A stretch of DNA of 64,000 nucleotides from [Mycobacterium] manitobense (GTDB taxonomy: Bacteria > Actinomycetota > Actinomycetes > Mycobacteriales > Mycobacteriaceae): positions 32,180-96,179 of the forward strand of contig NZ_JACKSJ010000056.1 of NCBI RefSeq assembly GCF_025821665.1, given 5' to 3'. The position numbers and the translations under genes are program-made. Below, one piece after another: positions 22,198 to 30,467 of the stretch. A model generated the notes under the pieces. It was not told where the DNA came from. It made no database searches and saw only the letters and a list, made by a program, of their open reading frames with translations. Position 1 is the stretch's first letter. Every line of letters begins with the position of its first letter.

Positions 22198-22839
22198 ATG
22201 CCGACACTCATCGACACCCTTCCGCAACCCCGTGTGCAGGCCGAACGGCTGATCGCCGTCGGGGCGCACGAGCTGGCCGGCCTGTCCGCGGACGTCCTGC
22301 GCGAGGCGGCCGACCGCGCAGGCGGCGACGCCGTCCTGCTGGCGGTCGACCCGCTGCGGCTGCCGCCCTCGGGGCTGGCTCCGCTGCTCCGCAGGCACGA
22401 CAAGGCGGGTTTCGTGGTCTCCGACATGGCCGATGTCGACGAGTTCGCGCCGCTGCCCGCCGTGGCACCGCCGGGCGGACCGGTGTATGCGATCAGCGGT
22501 GTCGACCGCGGCGACGAGATGGCGAACTGGAGTCCCGACGAGGCGCTTCCGGCGATCGAGGCGGCCGGTCGCACACCGCTGACCCTGGCCGAGGGACTGC
22601 ACTGGCTGATCCAGCAGCCCGAGGCGCTGCAGCGGGGCCGCTGCTTCATGACCGTCGGCTCCCGCCGTCGCAAGCCGGACGGACGGCTCGACGCGCGCAC
22701 TCCGGCGCTGTGGATCAGCAACGGCACCGGACGTGACGGCCCCGCTCACCGCGATGCCCCCAAGGTCGGCTGGTGCTGGGCGGGCAACCGGCACACCTGG
22801 CTGGGATTCGCCTCTGCCGCAGCGCGCGTGGCGCTTTGA
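22198..22839 (+). CDS. DUF5701 family protein
   Basis: A 213-residue soluble protein starting MPTLIDTLPQPRVQAERLIAVG, with 'VDRGDEMANWSPDEALPAI' and a C-terminal 'PKVGWCWAGNRHTWLGFASAA'. I recognise this as the actinobacterial DUF5701 family, whose function is unknown. Trp-rich C-terminus and no membrane segment or signal peptide. Divergent from gntR by 49 bases and convergent with the flavin monooxygenase gene. Confidence 0.8.
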   Translation: MPTLIDTLPQPRVQAERLIAVGAHELAGLSADVLREAADRAGGDAVLLAVDPLRLPPSGLAPLLRRHDKAGFVVSDMADVDEFAPLPAVAPPGGPVYAISGVDRGDEMANWSPDEALPAIEAAGRTPLTLAEGLHWLIQQPEALQRGRCFMTVGSRRRKPDGRLDARTPALWISNGTGRDGPAHRDAPKVGWCWAGNRHTWLGFASAAARVAL

Positions 22840-22846
22840 TCGGCGG

Positions 22847-24361
22847 TCAGGGTGTGTCGGGGGTCAACCAGCGCTTCACCCACCGGTGCAGCCGGTCGGC
22901 ATCGGCCGCGGTGCCTGCCGCGGCGAGGTAGCCGTCCGGGCGGGCCAGCAACCAGGCGGCGGGATCGGCGGTGAGCGTGGGCGCCGAGACCAGCCGACGC
23001 ACCGTCACGGCGGTCGACAGGCCGGTGTGCAGGGGTTCGTCGTCGCCGAAGACGAACAACGTCGGGCCGGACAGGTCGAGCAGGTCGTGCAGGCACCGGT
23101 GGTCACCGTCGACGGTGACCACCGCGGCGTCGGGGATCCGGTCGCCCGCGCGCAGCGTCCCGATCCGGCCGCCGTCGGCACTGAGCGGCGCCCCGCGGTA
23201 GCCGGCGCTCAGCTGCCCGAGCCGGTCGGCGGCCTTGCGCTGCACCCGGACCCGCGCGAGCACCAGGGGCGCCAGGCGGGTGAGCGCCGCGTGCGCCAGC
23301 GGACTGGTCGAGTTGAACGCGGCGGTGGCGCGCTCGGTCATCGTGACGAGGTCGCGGATGACGGGTAGCCGGTCGGACTCGTAGGTGTCGAGCAGTTCGG
23401 GCCGGGCCCGGCCGGCCAGTACGAGTGCCAGCTTCCAGGAGAGGTTGACCATGTCCTGGATGCCGGCGTTCATCCCCTGCCCGCCCGCCGGGCTGTGCAC
23501 GTGGGCGGCGTCGCCGCCGAGGAACACCCGCCCCGCGCGCAGATGGGCGGCGTGTCTGCTGTTTATCCGGAAGCGGGAACTCCACCGCAACCCGGCGACC
23601 CGCGCCGGGATTGCGGCCGTCCGGTCGTAGAGCTGCTGGATACCGGCCAGTGTCGGGTCACCGGCGGAGCCGGTGAGGCCGTCGGGGTCGGTGGCCATGA
23701 ACCGGAACCGCCCGGCGCCCATCGGGAACACCGCGAGGAAACCGCGGCGGCCGAGGAAGATCGACAGCTGATCCCCGGGCACGTCCCCGGTGAGCGACAG
23801 GTCGCCGAGCACGTAGGAGTGCGACAGCTGCCTGCCCTCGAAACTCACCCCGGTCGCCTTGCGGATGACGCTGTGCGCGCCGTCGGCGGCGATGACGTAG
23901 CGGGGCCGGACGATCTCGGATTGCCCGTCGTCCGCGCGAAGGTGCACCGCGACGGAGTCGTCGTGCCGGCGGACCGCCGTCACCTCGACACCCCGCTCGA
24001 CCTTGACGCCCTGGCGGCCGAGCTGTTCGGTCAGCACGCGTTCCGTCTCGGACTGGTCTAGCAGCAGCACATAGTTGAAATCGCTTGCCATCCGGTGTAA
24101 TTCAATTTCGGCGAGCTTGCCGCCCGCCGCGTACAGCGCGGTGGCGTTCGCCCGGTTGCCGAGCCGGAGCAGTTCGTCACCCACGCCGCGGGGCCGCAGC
24201 AGTTCGACGGTCCTGGCCTGGATGCCGAGCGCCCGTGAGGTGGTCGACGGCGCACCCGCCCTGTCGACGATGCGGACGTCGACGCCGAGTCGCGACAGTT
24301 CCATGGCGGCGGTCAATCCGGTCGGGCCCGCGCCGGCGATCAGCACTGCTGGGTCGTTCAT
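22847..24361 (-). CDS. Class A FAD-dependent aromatic monooxygenase
   Basis: A 504-residue flavoprotein hydroxylase. The N-terminal Rossmann FAD site is VLIAGAGPTGLTAAMELSRLG. The middle 'VIAADGAHSVIRKATG' is the DG motif, and 'RVFLGGDAAHVHSPAGGQGMNAG' is the GD motif that contacts the FAD ribose. A C-terminal thioredoxin-like domain ('DLSGPTLFVFGDDE') is typical of the PheA/MhpA/RdmE group. NAD(P)H and O2 would hydroxylate a phenol or polyketide-like ring; the substrate is unknown. GAGGAG lies 8 bases before the ATG. Two copies of a 12-bp dyad upstream suggest tight regulation. Confidence 0.92.
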   Translation of the reverse strand: MNDPAVLIAGAGPTGLTAAMELSRLGVDVRIVDRAGAPSTTSRALGIQARTVELLRPRGVGDELLRLGNRANATALYAAGGKLAEIELHRMASDFNYVLLLDQSETERVLTEQLGRQGVKVERGVEVTAVRRHDDSVAVHLRADDGQSEIVRPRYVIAADGAHSVIRKATGVSFEGRQLSHSYVLGDLSLTGDVPGDQLSIFLGRRGFLAVFPMGAGRFRFMATDPDGLTGSAGDPTLAGIQQLYDRTAAIPARVAGLRWSSRFRINSRHAAHLRAGRVFLGGDAAHVHSPAGGQGMNAGIQDMVNLSWKLALVLAGRARPELLDTYESDRLPVIRDLVTMTERATAAFNSTSPLAHAALTRLAPLVLARVRVQRKAADRLGQLSAGYRGAPLSADGGRIGTLRAGDRIPDAAVVTVDGDHRCLHDLLDLSGPTLFVFGDDEPLHTGLSTAVTVRRLVSAPTLTADPAAWLLARPDGYLAAAGTAADADRLHRWVKRWLTPDTP

Positions 24362-24383
24362 GTCCACCACTCCTCGTGTCACC

Positions 24384-24440
24384 AGTCGATGACTTAGACC
24401 GTAGGCCGCGTCCGGCAATCAAGTCAACAGTCGATGACTT
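24384..24440. promoter_or_regulatory. Two copies of a 12-bp dyad upstream of the monooxygenase
   Basis: AGTCGATGACTT occurs at 24384-24395 and again at 24429-24440. Each copy is itself an AGTC-N3-GACT dyad. The second copy is preceded by AAGTCAAC, which adds another half site (24421). The 45-base spacing puts the copies about four helix turns apart in the intergenic region between two divergent genes. This looks like a paired operator for an unlinked regulator. Confidence 0.55.
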
Positions 24441-24508
24441 AAGCTGGTGCGGTGGCGCCACAGGGCAACGCAACGCAGCCCGTCGGCCCAGCTCTCGACA
24501 CCGGCGAT

Positions 24509-24522
24509 GAGAACGTGTTCTA
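24509..24522. promoter_or_regulatory. KstR-like box upstream of the PaaI-type thioesterase
   Basis: GAGAACGTGTTCTA matches the KstR consensus TNNAACNNGTTNNA at seven of the eight fixed positions; only the first T is G. It ends 9 bases before the ATG at 24531 and therefore overlaps the core promoter. Confidence 0.5.
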
Positions 24523-24530
24523 GTTCTGGG

Positions 24531-25160
24531 ATGCCGCGCTTCACCCGTGTCGAGCACCTGACGCCCGACGACGTGGCGCAGCTGCGAGCCACTTACGGCG
24601 GGCTCGCCGACTCGGTCCGCGACCTCGTCGACGCCACCATCCGCACCGAGGTCGACGCGGAAGCGGTGGCCACGGCACGCGCCCAGATCGACGCCGCCAC
24701 CGCGCTGCTGCGGTCGCGCCAGGTCGACGGCGCGTTCGGCGTCCAGATCACCTCACACGGCGACCGGATGCCGTGGGGCAACCCGGTGATCGGCGTCCGC
24801 AATCCCATCGCACCGCCACTGGTGATCGAGCGGGACGACTCCGGCGCGGTCCGCACCGATTTCCACCTGGGTGCCGCCTACGAAGGGCCGCCGGGACATG
24901 TGCACGGCGGCGTCGTGGCGATGGTGCTCGACCACGTCCTCGGCGAGGTTGCCGCCAACGACCCGGAGAGCCCGCGGTTCACCGGCACCATCAGCGTCCG
25001 GTACCGGCGCGCCACACCGCTCGGACCGCTGCGTGCCGAGGGCAGCGTGTCGCGGATCGACGGCATCAAGGCCTACGCCACCGGTCACATCGCCGACGCC
25101 GACGGTGTCACCGCGGAGGCCGAAGGCGTGTTCATCCTGCCGAGGTGGGCGCGCGGCTGA
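24531..25160 (+). CDS. PaaI-type hotdog thioesterase
   Basis: A 209-residue protein. A helical N-terminal region (residues 1-60) precedes a hotdog domain. 'AAYEGPPGHVHGGVVAMVLDHVLGEVAA' carries the HGG motif typical of PaaI/4-hydroxybenzoyl-CoA thioesterase-like enzymes, and 'FTGTISVRYRRATPLGPLRAEGSVSRIDG' follows the usual pattern. It probably hydrolyses an acyl-CoA in the cytoplasm. A KstR-like box next to the start suggests a place in sterol or fatty acid breakdown. Start ATG 24531 (MPRFTRVEHL); the open frame upstream overlaps the regulatory region. Confidence 0.85.
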   Translation: MPRFTRVEHLTPDDVAQLRATYGGLADSVRDLVDATIRTEVDAEAVATARAQIDAATALLRSRQVDGAFGVQITSHGDRMPWGNPVIGVRNPIAPPLVIERDDSGAVRTDFHLGAAYEGPPGHVHGGVVAMVLDHVLGEVAANDPESPRFTGTISVRYRRATPLGPLRAEGSVSRIDGIKAYATGHIADADGVTAEAEGVFILPRWARG

Positions 25161-25163
25161 CCG

Positions 25164-27164
25164 TCAGGGCAGCGCATTGGCACCGCCGGACAACCGGGCG
25201 AGCTGCGCGGTGATCACGCCGATCTCGGCGACCAGCACGCGGGCCGCCGCGAGATCGGACGGCAACGTCGATGCCACCTCGCGGACCCTGGCGTTCGCGG
25301 CGGCGAGCGCCTCGCCGTCGACCGTCCACGCCGCGGTGGGGTCCGGGAACCCGCCGCGCAGCACGTCGACGTAATCGTCGACGACCGTGACGAATTCGAT
25401 GGTCATCGTCGCGGGCAACTGGCCGGGCAGGTTGTTCTCCAGGGCGGTGCACGAGGCGGTGACGGCATTGAGCGCCGAGCGGTAGGTCCGCAGCCACAGC
25501 CGCAGTTCGCGTGCCGCGACACGGGTGGTGCCACACGCCGCCTCGAACGCCGCGCGCGACCGGAAGGCCCGCTGCCAGGCGGCCGACACCGCGTCCGCGG
25601 GCCGGTCGACGTCGTGTACGAAGGCCCGGATCACCGCGGCGGCGTAGTCGACCTCGGCCCGCAGCAGCTCACCGGCCCGCTGCCGCAGCCGGACCAGTCC
25701 GTCGTCGGGCAGCAGCACGTGGCCGAGCACGGCGAGCGCACCACCGATCACGGCGGCGGTCAACCGGTCGGTCAGCGCGCCCGCGCCGGCAACGGCCGAG
25801 ACGTCGACCAGGAACACGAGCGCCGCGGCCAGCCCGGCGCTCACCGCGATGTACCCGTACGCCGACATCGCATAGGTGAGTCCGAGACAGAGCACGGCCA
25901 GCGCTGCGGCCACCAGACCCGTCGGGTGCCACATCACCGTGACCACCGACGCGACGCCGATACCGGCGAGGACTCCGGCGATGCGGCCCGCGCACCGCGT
26001 GTAGGTGTGCGCCGTCTCCGGCCGGAGAACCAGCAGCACCGCGAGCGCGACCCAGTGCCCGTGCGGGAGCTCCGCCCAGCGCGCGAACGCCGTCCCGGCG
26101 GCTGCGGCGGCCGCCAGCCGGATCGCGTGCCGCAGGATCGACGAGGTCCGGTCGAGTTGACCCTGCACCGCCCTGATCCGGGTGCGCGCCGCCCCCGCGA
26201 CGTCGGCACGGGTCAGCCGCCGCAGATCCGATGTCGTGGAGGCGATCTCACTGAACTGCGCGGCGACGGCCTCGCGCAGTGACGACACGAGGCGCTGCGC
26301 CGCGGCTCTGTCGGGCCCGACGGCCGTGTCGGCGGCGGCGAGAACCGCGGCCAGGGCGTGCACGGCGTCGTCCCGGTCGCGCACGGCGATCGCCTCGAGG
26401 GTGTCCGCGGCCGCGGCGAGCAGGCGACTGCGGACGCCGGGGTCGGTGACCTTCGCCGCCGCGGTGACCGCCGCGGCGATGCGCTCGGGCAGCCCGTACC
26501 ACTGCCGGTAGGCCAGCGGGCGGCGTCGCGCCTGGTAGTCCGACAGCGTGAAGGCGTCGCGCAGATGGCGCAGCGGCGCCGGGTCGACGCAGGCACCTGC
26601 ATCGTCGGCGAGCGCGCGAGAGTTCTCACCGAGCGAGCGGTACGCCCGCTGCGACGCCGCCCGCTGCGTCCGCCACCGCCGTCGCGGCCGGACGGCGATC
26701 AGCACGGCCTGCACGAGCCCGCCCCCGACGGCCAGCCCGGCCGCCACCGCCGCGTCCACCGGCGGGGTCGGCGGCGCTACGACCAGCAGCACCGCTGTCG
26801 CCGTGGCGAGCAGCCCGGTGTTCGCGCTGAACGTCCACATCAGCCCGGCGAGCCAGCACCACACGGCGACGAGCGCGACGAACACCACGGGCATCCCGGA
26901 CGTCAGGCCGCCAAGGCCGACCGCGACACCCATCGCGAGGGAGACGAGCACGACCCGCGGACCGGGGCCGCGCGGTTCGTCCTGGAGCGCGGTGCCGCCG
27001 GCTATTGCGGCCGCGCCGGCCGCCGCGGTCGCCGCGCCGACCGCGCCGAATCGCAGCGCGACCGCAGCCACGAACAGCACACCGGCCAGACTGCGCAGCA
27101 CCGCCCCGAGGTCGAGCGGCCACCTGGGCGCCGCCCGCTCGAGCGTCAGGGGCCGAAGTTGCAC
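25164..27164 (-). CDS. FUSC-family (aromatic acid/fusaric acid type) exporter
   Basis: A 666-residue membrane protein with the duplicated FUSC layout. Two blocks of about six hydrophobic segments (about residues 20-160 and 345-480) are each followed by a cytosolic helical domain. 'LRPETAHTYTRCAGRIAGVLAGIGVASVV' in the second block is a characteristic FUSC stretch. It is expected to export aromatic acids or similar compounds. GTG start. Convergent with the thioesterase (3 bases apart), and divergent from the EthD gene by 79 bases. Confidence 0.87.
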   Translation of the reverse strand: MQLRPLTLERAAPRWPLDLGAVLRSLAGVLFVAAVALRFGAVGAATAAAGAAAIAGGTALQDEPRGPGPRVVLVSLAMGVAVGLGGLTSGMPVVFVALVAVWCWLAGLMWTFSANTGLLATATAVLLVVAPPTPPVDAAVAAGLAVGGGLVQAVLIAVRPRRRWRTQRAASQRAYRSLGENSRALADDAGACVDPAPLRHLRDAFTLSDYQARRRPLAYRQWYGLPERIAAAVTAAAKVTDPGVRSRLLAAAADTLEAIAVRDRDDAVHALAAVLAAADTAVGPDRAAAQRLVSSLREAVAAQFSEIASTTSDLRRLTRADVAGAARTRIRAVQGQLDRTSSILRHAIRLAAAAAAGTAFARWAELPHGHWVALAVLLVLRPETAHTYTRCAGRIAGVLAGIGVASVVTVMWHPTGLVAAALAVLCLGLTYAMSAYGYIAVSAGLAAALVFLVDVSAVAGAGALTDRLTAAVIGGALAVLGHVLLPDDGLVRLRQRAGELLRAEVDYAAAVIRAFVHDVDRPADAVSAAWQRAFRSRAAFEAACGTTRVAARELRLWLRTYRSALNAVTASCTALENNLPGQLPATMTIEFVTVVDDYVDVLRGGFPDPTAAWTVDGEALAAANARVREVASTLPSDLAAARVLVAEIGVITAQLARLSGGANALP

Positions 27165-27243
27165 CCGCCCATTCTCACCCGGAGGCGACGCATCGCGCGG
27201 CAGGCCGCCACACCGGTTCGGAAACGATATGTAGGTTCACCCC

Positions 27244-27951
27244 GTGGAGAAGGTCATGATCACGCTGCGGTCCGACGAGGTCGACGACGCCTGGTGCGAG
27301 CGGTTGCGCGGCGAGGTCTCGGCGGAGCTCCTGGCGACGGGCGTGCCCGGTCTCGCGGTGAATGTCCGCGACGCGGTGGTGCGGGACTCGCTCATGACGT
27401 TGACCACGCTGGACCCTCCGGTGATGGCGGTCGTCAGCGTGTGGACCCAGCAGTACTACGGCGGCCAGGTCGCCGCGGTCGTCGAGCGACTGGCGCGGGA
27501 GTGCGCCGAGGCAGCGGCGTACCTGGTCACCGAGTCGGTGCCGTTGGCGCCGCCGACACCCGCTCCGGGGGAGCGGGCGGCAGGACTGGTTAACGTGGCG
27601 CTGCTGCGCCGCCCGGCCGAACTCGACGAGGCGAGCTGGCTGGAGCGCTGGCACGTCGACCACACCCCGGTGGCACTGGCCACCCAGGCCACGTCGGGCT
27701 ACGTGCAGAACACCGTCGTGCGGGCCCTCACGCCGGCGGCGCCGGAGCTTTCCGCGCTGGTCGAGGAGACGTTCCCGCTCGAGGCGGTGTCCGACCTGCA
27801 CGCGTTCTTCGGCGCCGCGGACGACGCCGATCTCGGCGACCGGATGCGGCGCATGCTCGCCAGCACCGGGCGGTTCGGCGCCGATCGCGACGTCGACACC
27901 GTGCCCAGCAGCCGCTACGTGTTCCGCACGCCGTTCGCACCGACCACCTGA
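27244..27951 (+). CDS. EthD-domain (dimeric alpha/beta barrel) protein
   Basis: A 235-residue protein with two ferredoxin-like halves. The second half, 'AGLVNVALLRRPAELDEASWLERWHVDHTPVALATQATSGYVQNTVV', has the W..H.VDH.P pattern of EthD-domain proteins. No catalytic function is established for most members. The enoyl-CoA hydratase gene follows on the same strand 39 bases later, so they may share a pathway, although the hydratase has a promoter-like -10 of its own. Confidence 0.8.
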   Translation: MEKVMITLRSDEVDDAWCERLRGEVSAELLATGVPGLAVNVRDAVVRDSLMTLTTLDPPVMAVVSVWTQQYYGGQVAAVVERLARECAEAAAYLVTESVPLAPPTPAPGERAAGLVNVALLRRPAELDEASWLERWHVDHTPVALATQATSGYVQNTVVRALTPAAPELSALVEETFPLEAVSDLHAFFGAADDADLGDRMRRMLASTGRFGADRDVDTVPSSRYVFRTPFAPTT

Positions 27952-27990
27952 GCGCACCCACGCGCCGCGCGGTTGCGTACGCTGCTGGCC

Positions 27991-28755
27991 GTGACACTGC
28001 AGATCAGTGACGAGGGCGCGGTCCGCACGATCACCCTCGACCGTCCGGCATCGCTCAACGCGTTCAACGAGGCCCTGTACGACGCGACCACGATCGCATT
28101 GCGCGAGGCGGACGCGGATCCGCAGGTGTCGGTGGTGGTGCTGACCGGGGCGGGCCGGGCGTTCAGCGCAGGCAACGACCTCAACGACATGGCCGCCCGG
28201 GTCACCGATCCGGACTACCAGCCGGGCGAGTACGGCTTCCCCGGTCTGATGGAGGCGCTGCTCGACCTGCGCAAGCCGCTGGTGTGCGCGGTCAACGGGC
28301 TGGCCGTCGGCATCGGCACCACCATCCTCGGCTACGCCGATCTGGTGTTCATGTCGAGCGCCGCGCGGTTGAAGTGTCCGTTCACCAGCCTGGGTGTGGC
28401 GCCGGAGGCGGCCTCGTCCTACCTGCTGCCGCAGTTGATCGGCCGGCAGAACGCGGCGTGGATCCTGTTGTCGTCGGAGTGGATCGACGCCACCGAGGCG
28501 CAGCGGATGGGCGTGGCGTGGCGGGTCTGCGAGCCCGAGGACCTGCTCGCCGAGGCGCACAGGCACGCCGGGTTGCTCGCATCGCGCCCGCTGCCGAGCC
28601 TGATGGCGGTCAAGCACACGATGGTGGAGCCCACGCGGAAAGCGATCCGCGACGCGATCGCTAGGGAGTACGCCCAGTTCGCCGAACTGCTGGGCTCCGC
28701 CGCCAACTCCGAGGCGCTGGCGGCCTTCGCCGATCGACGCGACCAGGGGGAGTAG
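27991..28755 (+). CDS. Enoyl-CoA hydratase/isomerase family protein
   Basis: A 254-residue crotonase. 'GAGRAFSAGNDLNDM' and 'CAVNGLAVGIGTTILGYADLVFMSSAARLKCPF' form the oxyanion hole region, and 'GVAPEAASSYLLPQLIG' is where the catalytic Glu is expected. 'GNDLNDM' in place of 'GADLKEM' suggests the isomerase/2-hydratase subgroup rather than classic EchA. GTG 27991 is chosen because TACGCT ends 8 bases upstream, consistent with a leaderless transcript. Its stop abuts the stop of bfd on the other strand. Confidence 0.9.
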   Translation: MTLQISDEGAVRTITLDRPASLNAFNEALYDATTIALREADADPQVSVVVLTGAGRAFSAGNDLNDMAARVTDPDYQPGEYGFPGLMEALLDLRKPLVCAVNGLAVGIGTTILGYADLVFMSSAARLKCPFTSLGVAPEAASSYLLPQLIGRQNAAWILLSSEWIDATEAQRMGVAWRVCEPEDLLAEAHRHAGLLASRPLPSLMAVKHTMVEPTRKAIRDAIAREYAQFAELLGSAANSEALAAFADRRDQGE

Positions 28756-28947
28756 TCAGCGCCCTGCCGGGGTCGCAGAGTCGTTGACCTGGTGAGCGGC
28801 GATGATGGCGCGTAGGGTGCGCCGGCACCGGCCGCACTCGCTGCCCGCGCCGCAGGCTTCGGCGATCTGCTTCGTCGTACTCGCGCCCGCGGCCACCACC
28901 TCGTCCACCACATGACTGGTGACGCCGTGGCACAGGCAGACGAACAT
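28756..28947 (-). CDS. bfd: Bacterioferritin-associated ferredoxin
   Basis: A 63-residue [2Fe-2S] protein with the Bfd cysteine pattern C4-x-C6 (FVCLCHGVT) and C38-x2-C41 (SECGRCRR). Bfd delivers electrons to bacterioferritin to release stored iron as Fe(II). The ATG lies 4 bases after the stop of the upstream gene (28952-29590), so both come from one transcript whose promoter region contains an IdeR-type box. Bacterioferritin itself is divergently encoded about 0.9 kb away. Confidence 0.9.
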   Translation of the reverse strand: MFVCLCHGVTSHVVDEVVAAGASTTKQIAEACGAGSECGRCRRTLRAIIAAHQVNDSATPAGR

Positions 28948-28951
28948 CAGC

Positions 28952-29590
28952 TCACCCGTTCGTTCCGCCGTCGATGCTCATCAGGTGCGCGAAGCGCCCG
29001 ACGAACTGGGTGGGGTAGGCGCCGAGGCCGGCGTGCGACATCCACTCCGCCGCGGCGTCGGGATGCTCTATCCAGTTCCGTGCGCTGGCCTCGTCCTGGA
29101 TTTCCTGCAGAATCATCACTTCCTGCCCGTCGTCGAGCGCCCGGTACACCCAGATCTTGCGGACACCGCCACGCTTGAACCGTTCGATGCCGTCGTGGAT
29201 CTTGGCCATCAGGGCCGGCACGTCGTCGACGGACGACATGACGCCGACGACGGTGCGGCCGACGTGTTCCTCCGAGGTCGGCCCGCAGAGGTCGATCTTC
29301 TCGACCACCTCGCCGCCGAAGATGGGCGGGATGTCCTCGACACCGGAGATGTCGAACCATTCGAAAATGGTCGGTGACCGCAATATCTCACGTATCGACA
29401 TCGGATTGCGCAAGCCGATCGTCACCAGCACACGCCCCGGCTCCCAGATCGACCGGTAGAGAACGACGTGATGCGCGCCGATCGCGTCGAGACCGGATTC
29501 GTGTTTCTGCAGCCAACGCCACATTCGATCGACGTCGTCGACCCGGAAATCGCACGCGAGAATGAGCGAGTGGAGGTCGTACTCACCCAT
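28952..29590 (-). CDS. Unknown protein cotranscribed with bfd, probable tandem alpha/beta-barrel-like fold
   Basis: A 212-residue soluble protein. Two similar alpha/beta halves can be seen: 'HHVVLYRSIWEPGRVLVTIGLRNPMSI' and 'RKIWVYRALDDGQEVMILQEIQDEASARNWIEH'. Each looks like a ferredoxin-like (dimeric alpha/beta barrel) unit. Homologs are sometimes labelled fatty-acid-CoA ligase in mycobacterial annotations, but no adenylation motifs are present. It lies upstream of bfd with 4 bases between, and an IdeR-like box is 35-53 bases upstream of its ATG. An iron-related role is inferred from this setting only. Confidence 0.75.
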   Translation of the reverse strand: MGEYDLHSLILACDFRVDDVDRMWRWLQKHESGLDAIGAHHVVLYRSIWEPGRVLVTIGLRNPMSIREILRSPTIFEWFDISGVEDIPPIFGGEVVEKIDLCGPTSEEHVGRTVVGVMSSVDDVPALMAKIHDGIERFKRGGVRKIWVYRALDDGQEVMILQEIQDEASARNWIEHPDAAAEWMSHAGLGAYPTQFVGRFAHLMSIDGGTNG

Positions 29591-29624
29591 TGTTTTCCAC
29601 CTGTCCGAGCTCCCCGTCGACGCG

Positions 29625-29643
29625 TTAGCGCAGTCTAACCTTA
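29625..29643. promoter_or_regulatory. IdeR-type iron box between the bfd operon and bacterioferritin
   Basis: TTAGCGCAGTCTAACCTTA matches the 19-bp IdeR/DtxR consensus TTAGGTTAGGCTAACCTAA at 14 positions. The following bases contain another half-site-like TTAGG (29645-29649), so two dimers could bind. The site lies in the 241-base gap between the divergent minus-strand bfd operon and bfr. Confidence 0.6.
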
Positions 29644-29831
29644 GTTAGGACAGGCAGTCCAGAGTGCCCCCACTTGGAAGGTGAGGCTGTCTTACCAAAA
29701 TCGCTCCTCGGTCCGAAAACATGCCTCTGACAGGCGTAATGAGATGCCCATCCGGCCTCTTCTGCACTAGATTGGAGAGGCGGCGCAGATGGCGACACGT
29801 TGGTCAGCCCCCGAGGTGTTTAGGAGCGAAC

Positions 29832-30323
29832 ATGCAAGGCGATGCCGAAGTCCTCAAATTGCTCAACGAGCAGTTGACGAGCGAATTGACAGCGATCAAT
29901 CAGTATTTTCTGCATTCCAAGATGCAGGACAATTGGGGCTTCACGGAATTGGCCTCACACACTCGGGCGGAATCGTTCGAAGAAATGCGGCACGCCGAGT
30001 CCATCACCGATCGAATTCTCATTCTCGACGGGTTGCCGAATTACCAGCGGCTTTTCTCCCTGCGCGTCGGGCAGACGCTGCGCGAACAATTCGAGGCCGA
30101 TCTCGCGATCGAGTACGAGGTGATGGCACGGCTCAAGCCGGGCATCACGCTGTGCCGGGAGAAGGAAGACCACACCACCGCCAACCTCTTCGAGTACATC
30201 CTGGCCGACGAGGAGAAGCACATCGACTACCTCGAGACCCAGCTGCAGCTGATGGACAAGCTCGGGGAGCAGCTCTACGCGGCGCAGTGCGTGTCCCGCC
30301 CGCCGGGCAGCACGGCGGAATAG
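29832..30323 (+). CDS. bfrA: Bacterioferritin (heme-containing ferritin)
   Basis: A 163-residue four-helix ferritin. Heme is bound by Met52 (FEEMRHAE), the Bfr hallmark. Ferroxidase residues are Glu18 (SELTAINQYF), Glu51 and His54 (EEMRH), Glu94 (EYEV region) and Glu127/His130 (DEEKHIDYLE). It forms 24-mer cages storing iron in the cytoplasm. The AGGAG before ATG 29832 sets the start. A TAGATT -10-like element lies about 60 bases upstream, and an IdeR-type box is further upstream. Terminated by a strong hairpin at 30365-30400. Corresponds to Rv1876 by sequence and neighbours. Confidence 0.95.
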   Translation: MQGDAEVLKLLNEQLTSELTAINQYFLHSKMQDNWGFTELASHTRAESFEEMRHAESITDRILILDGLPNYQRLFSLRVGQTLREQFEADLAIEYEVMARLKPGITLCREKEDHTTANLFEYILADEEKHIDYLETQLQLMDKLGEQLYAAQCVSRPPGSTAE

Positions 30324-30364
30324 CGCGCCGCCCGCGCACATTCGCACCGGGTTGTCCGGGTAGC

Positions 30365-30400
30365 CGGCCGCAGGAACGGGAAGCCCCCGTCCTGCGGCCG
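30365..30400 (+). terminator. Hairpin terminator after bfrA
   Basis: CGGCCGCAGGAACGGG (30365-30380) pairs with CCCGTCCTGCGGCCG (30386-30400) over 15 pairs with one bulged A and a 5-nt loop. It starts 42 bases after the bfrA stop and precedes the MFS gene. Confidence 0.7.
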
Positions 30401-30467
30401 TTCTGCGTCGGCGGTAACTTTTCTAGCCTAGCTAACGATGTACGGTCAGGCGGCGAGAAAGGCAGGC

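Noticed and set aside
30421..30440. Possible IdeR box upstream of the MFS pump (TTCTAGCCTAGCTAACGAT)
   Set aside because: Only the GCTAAC core aligns with the consensus; fewer than half of the positions match.
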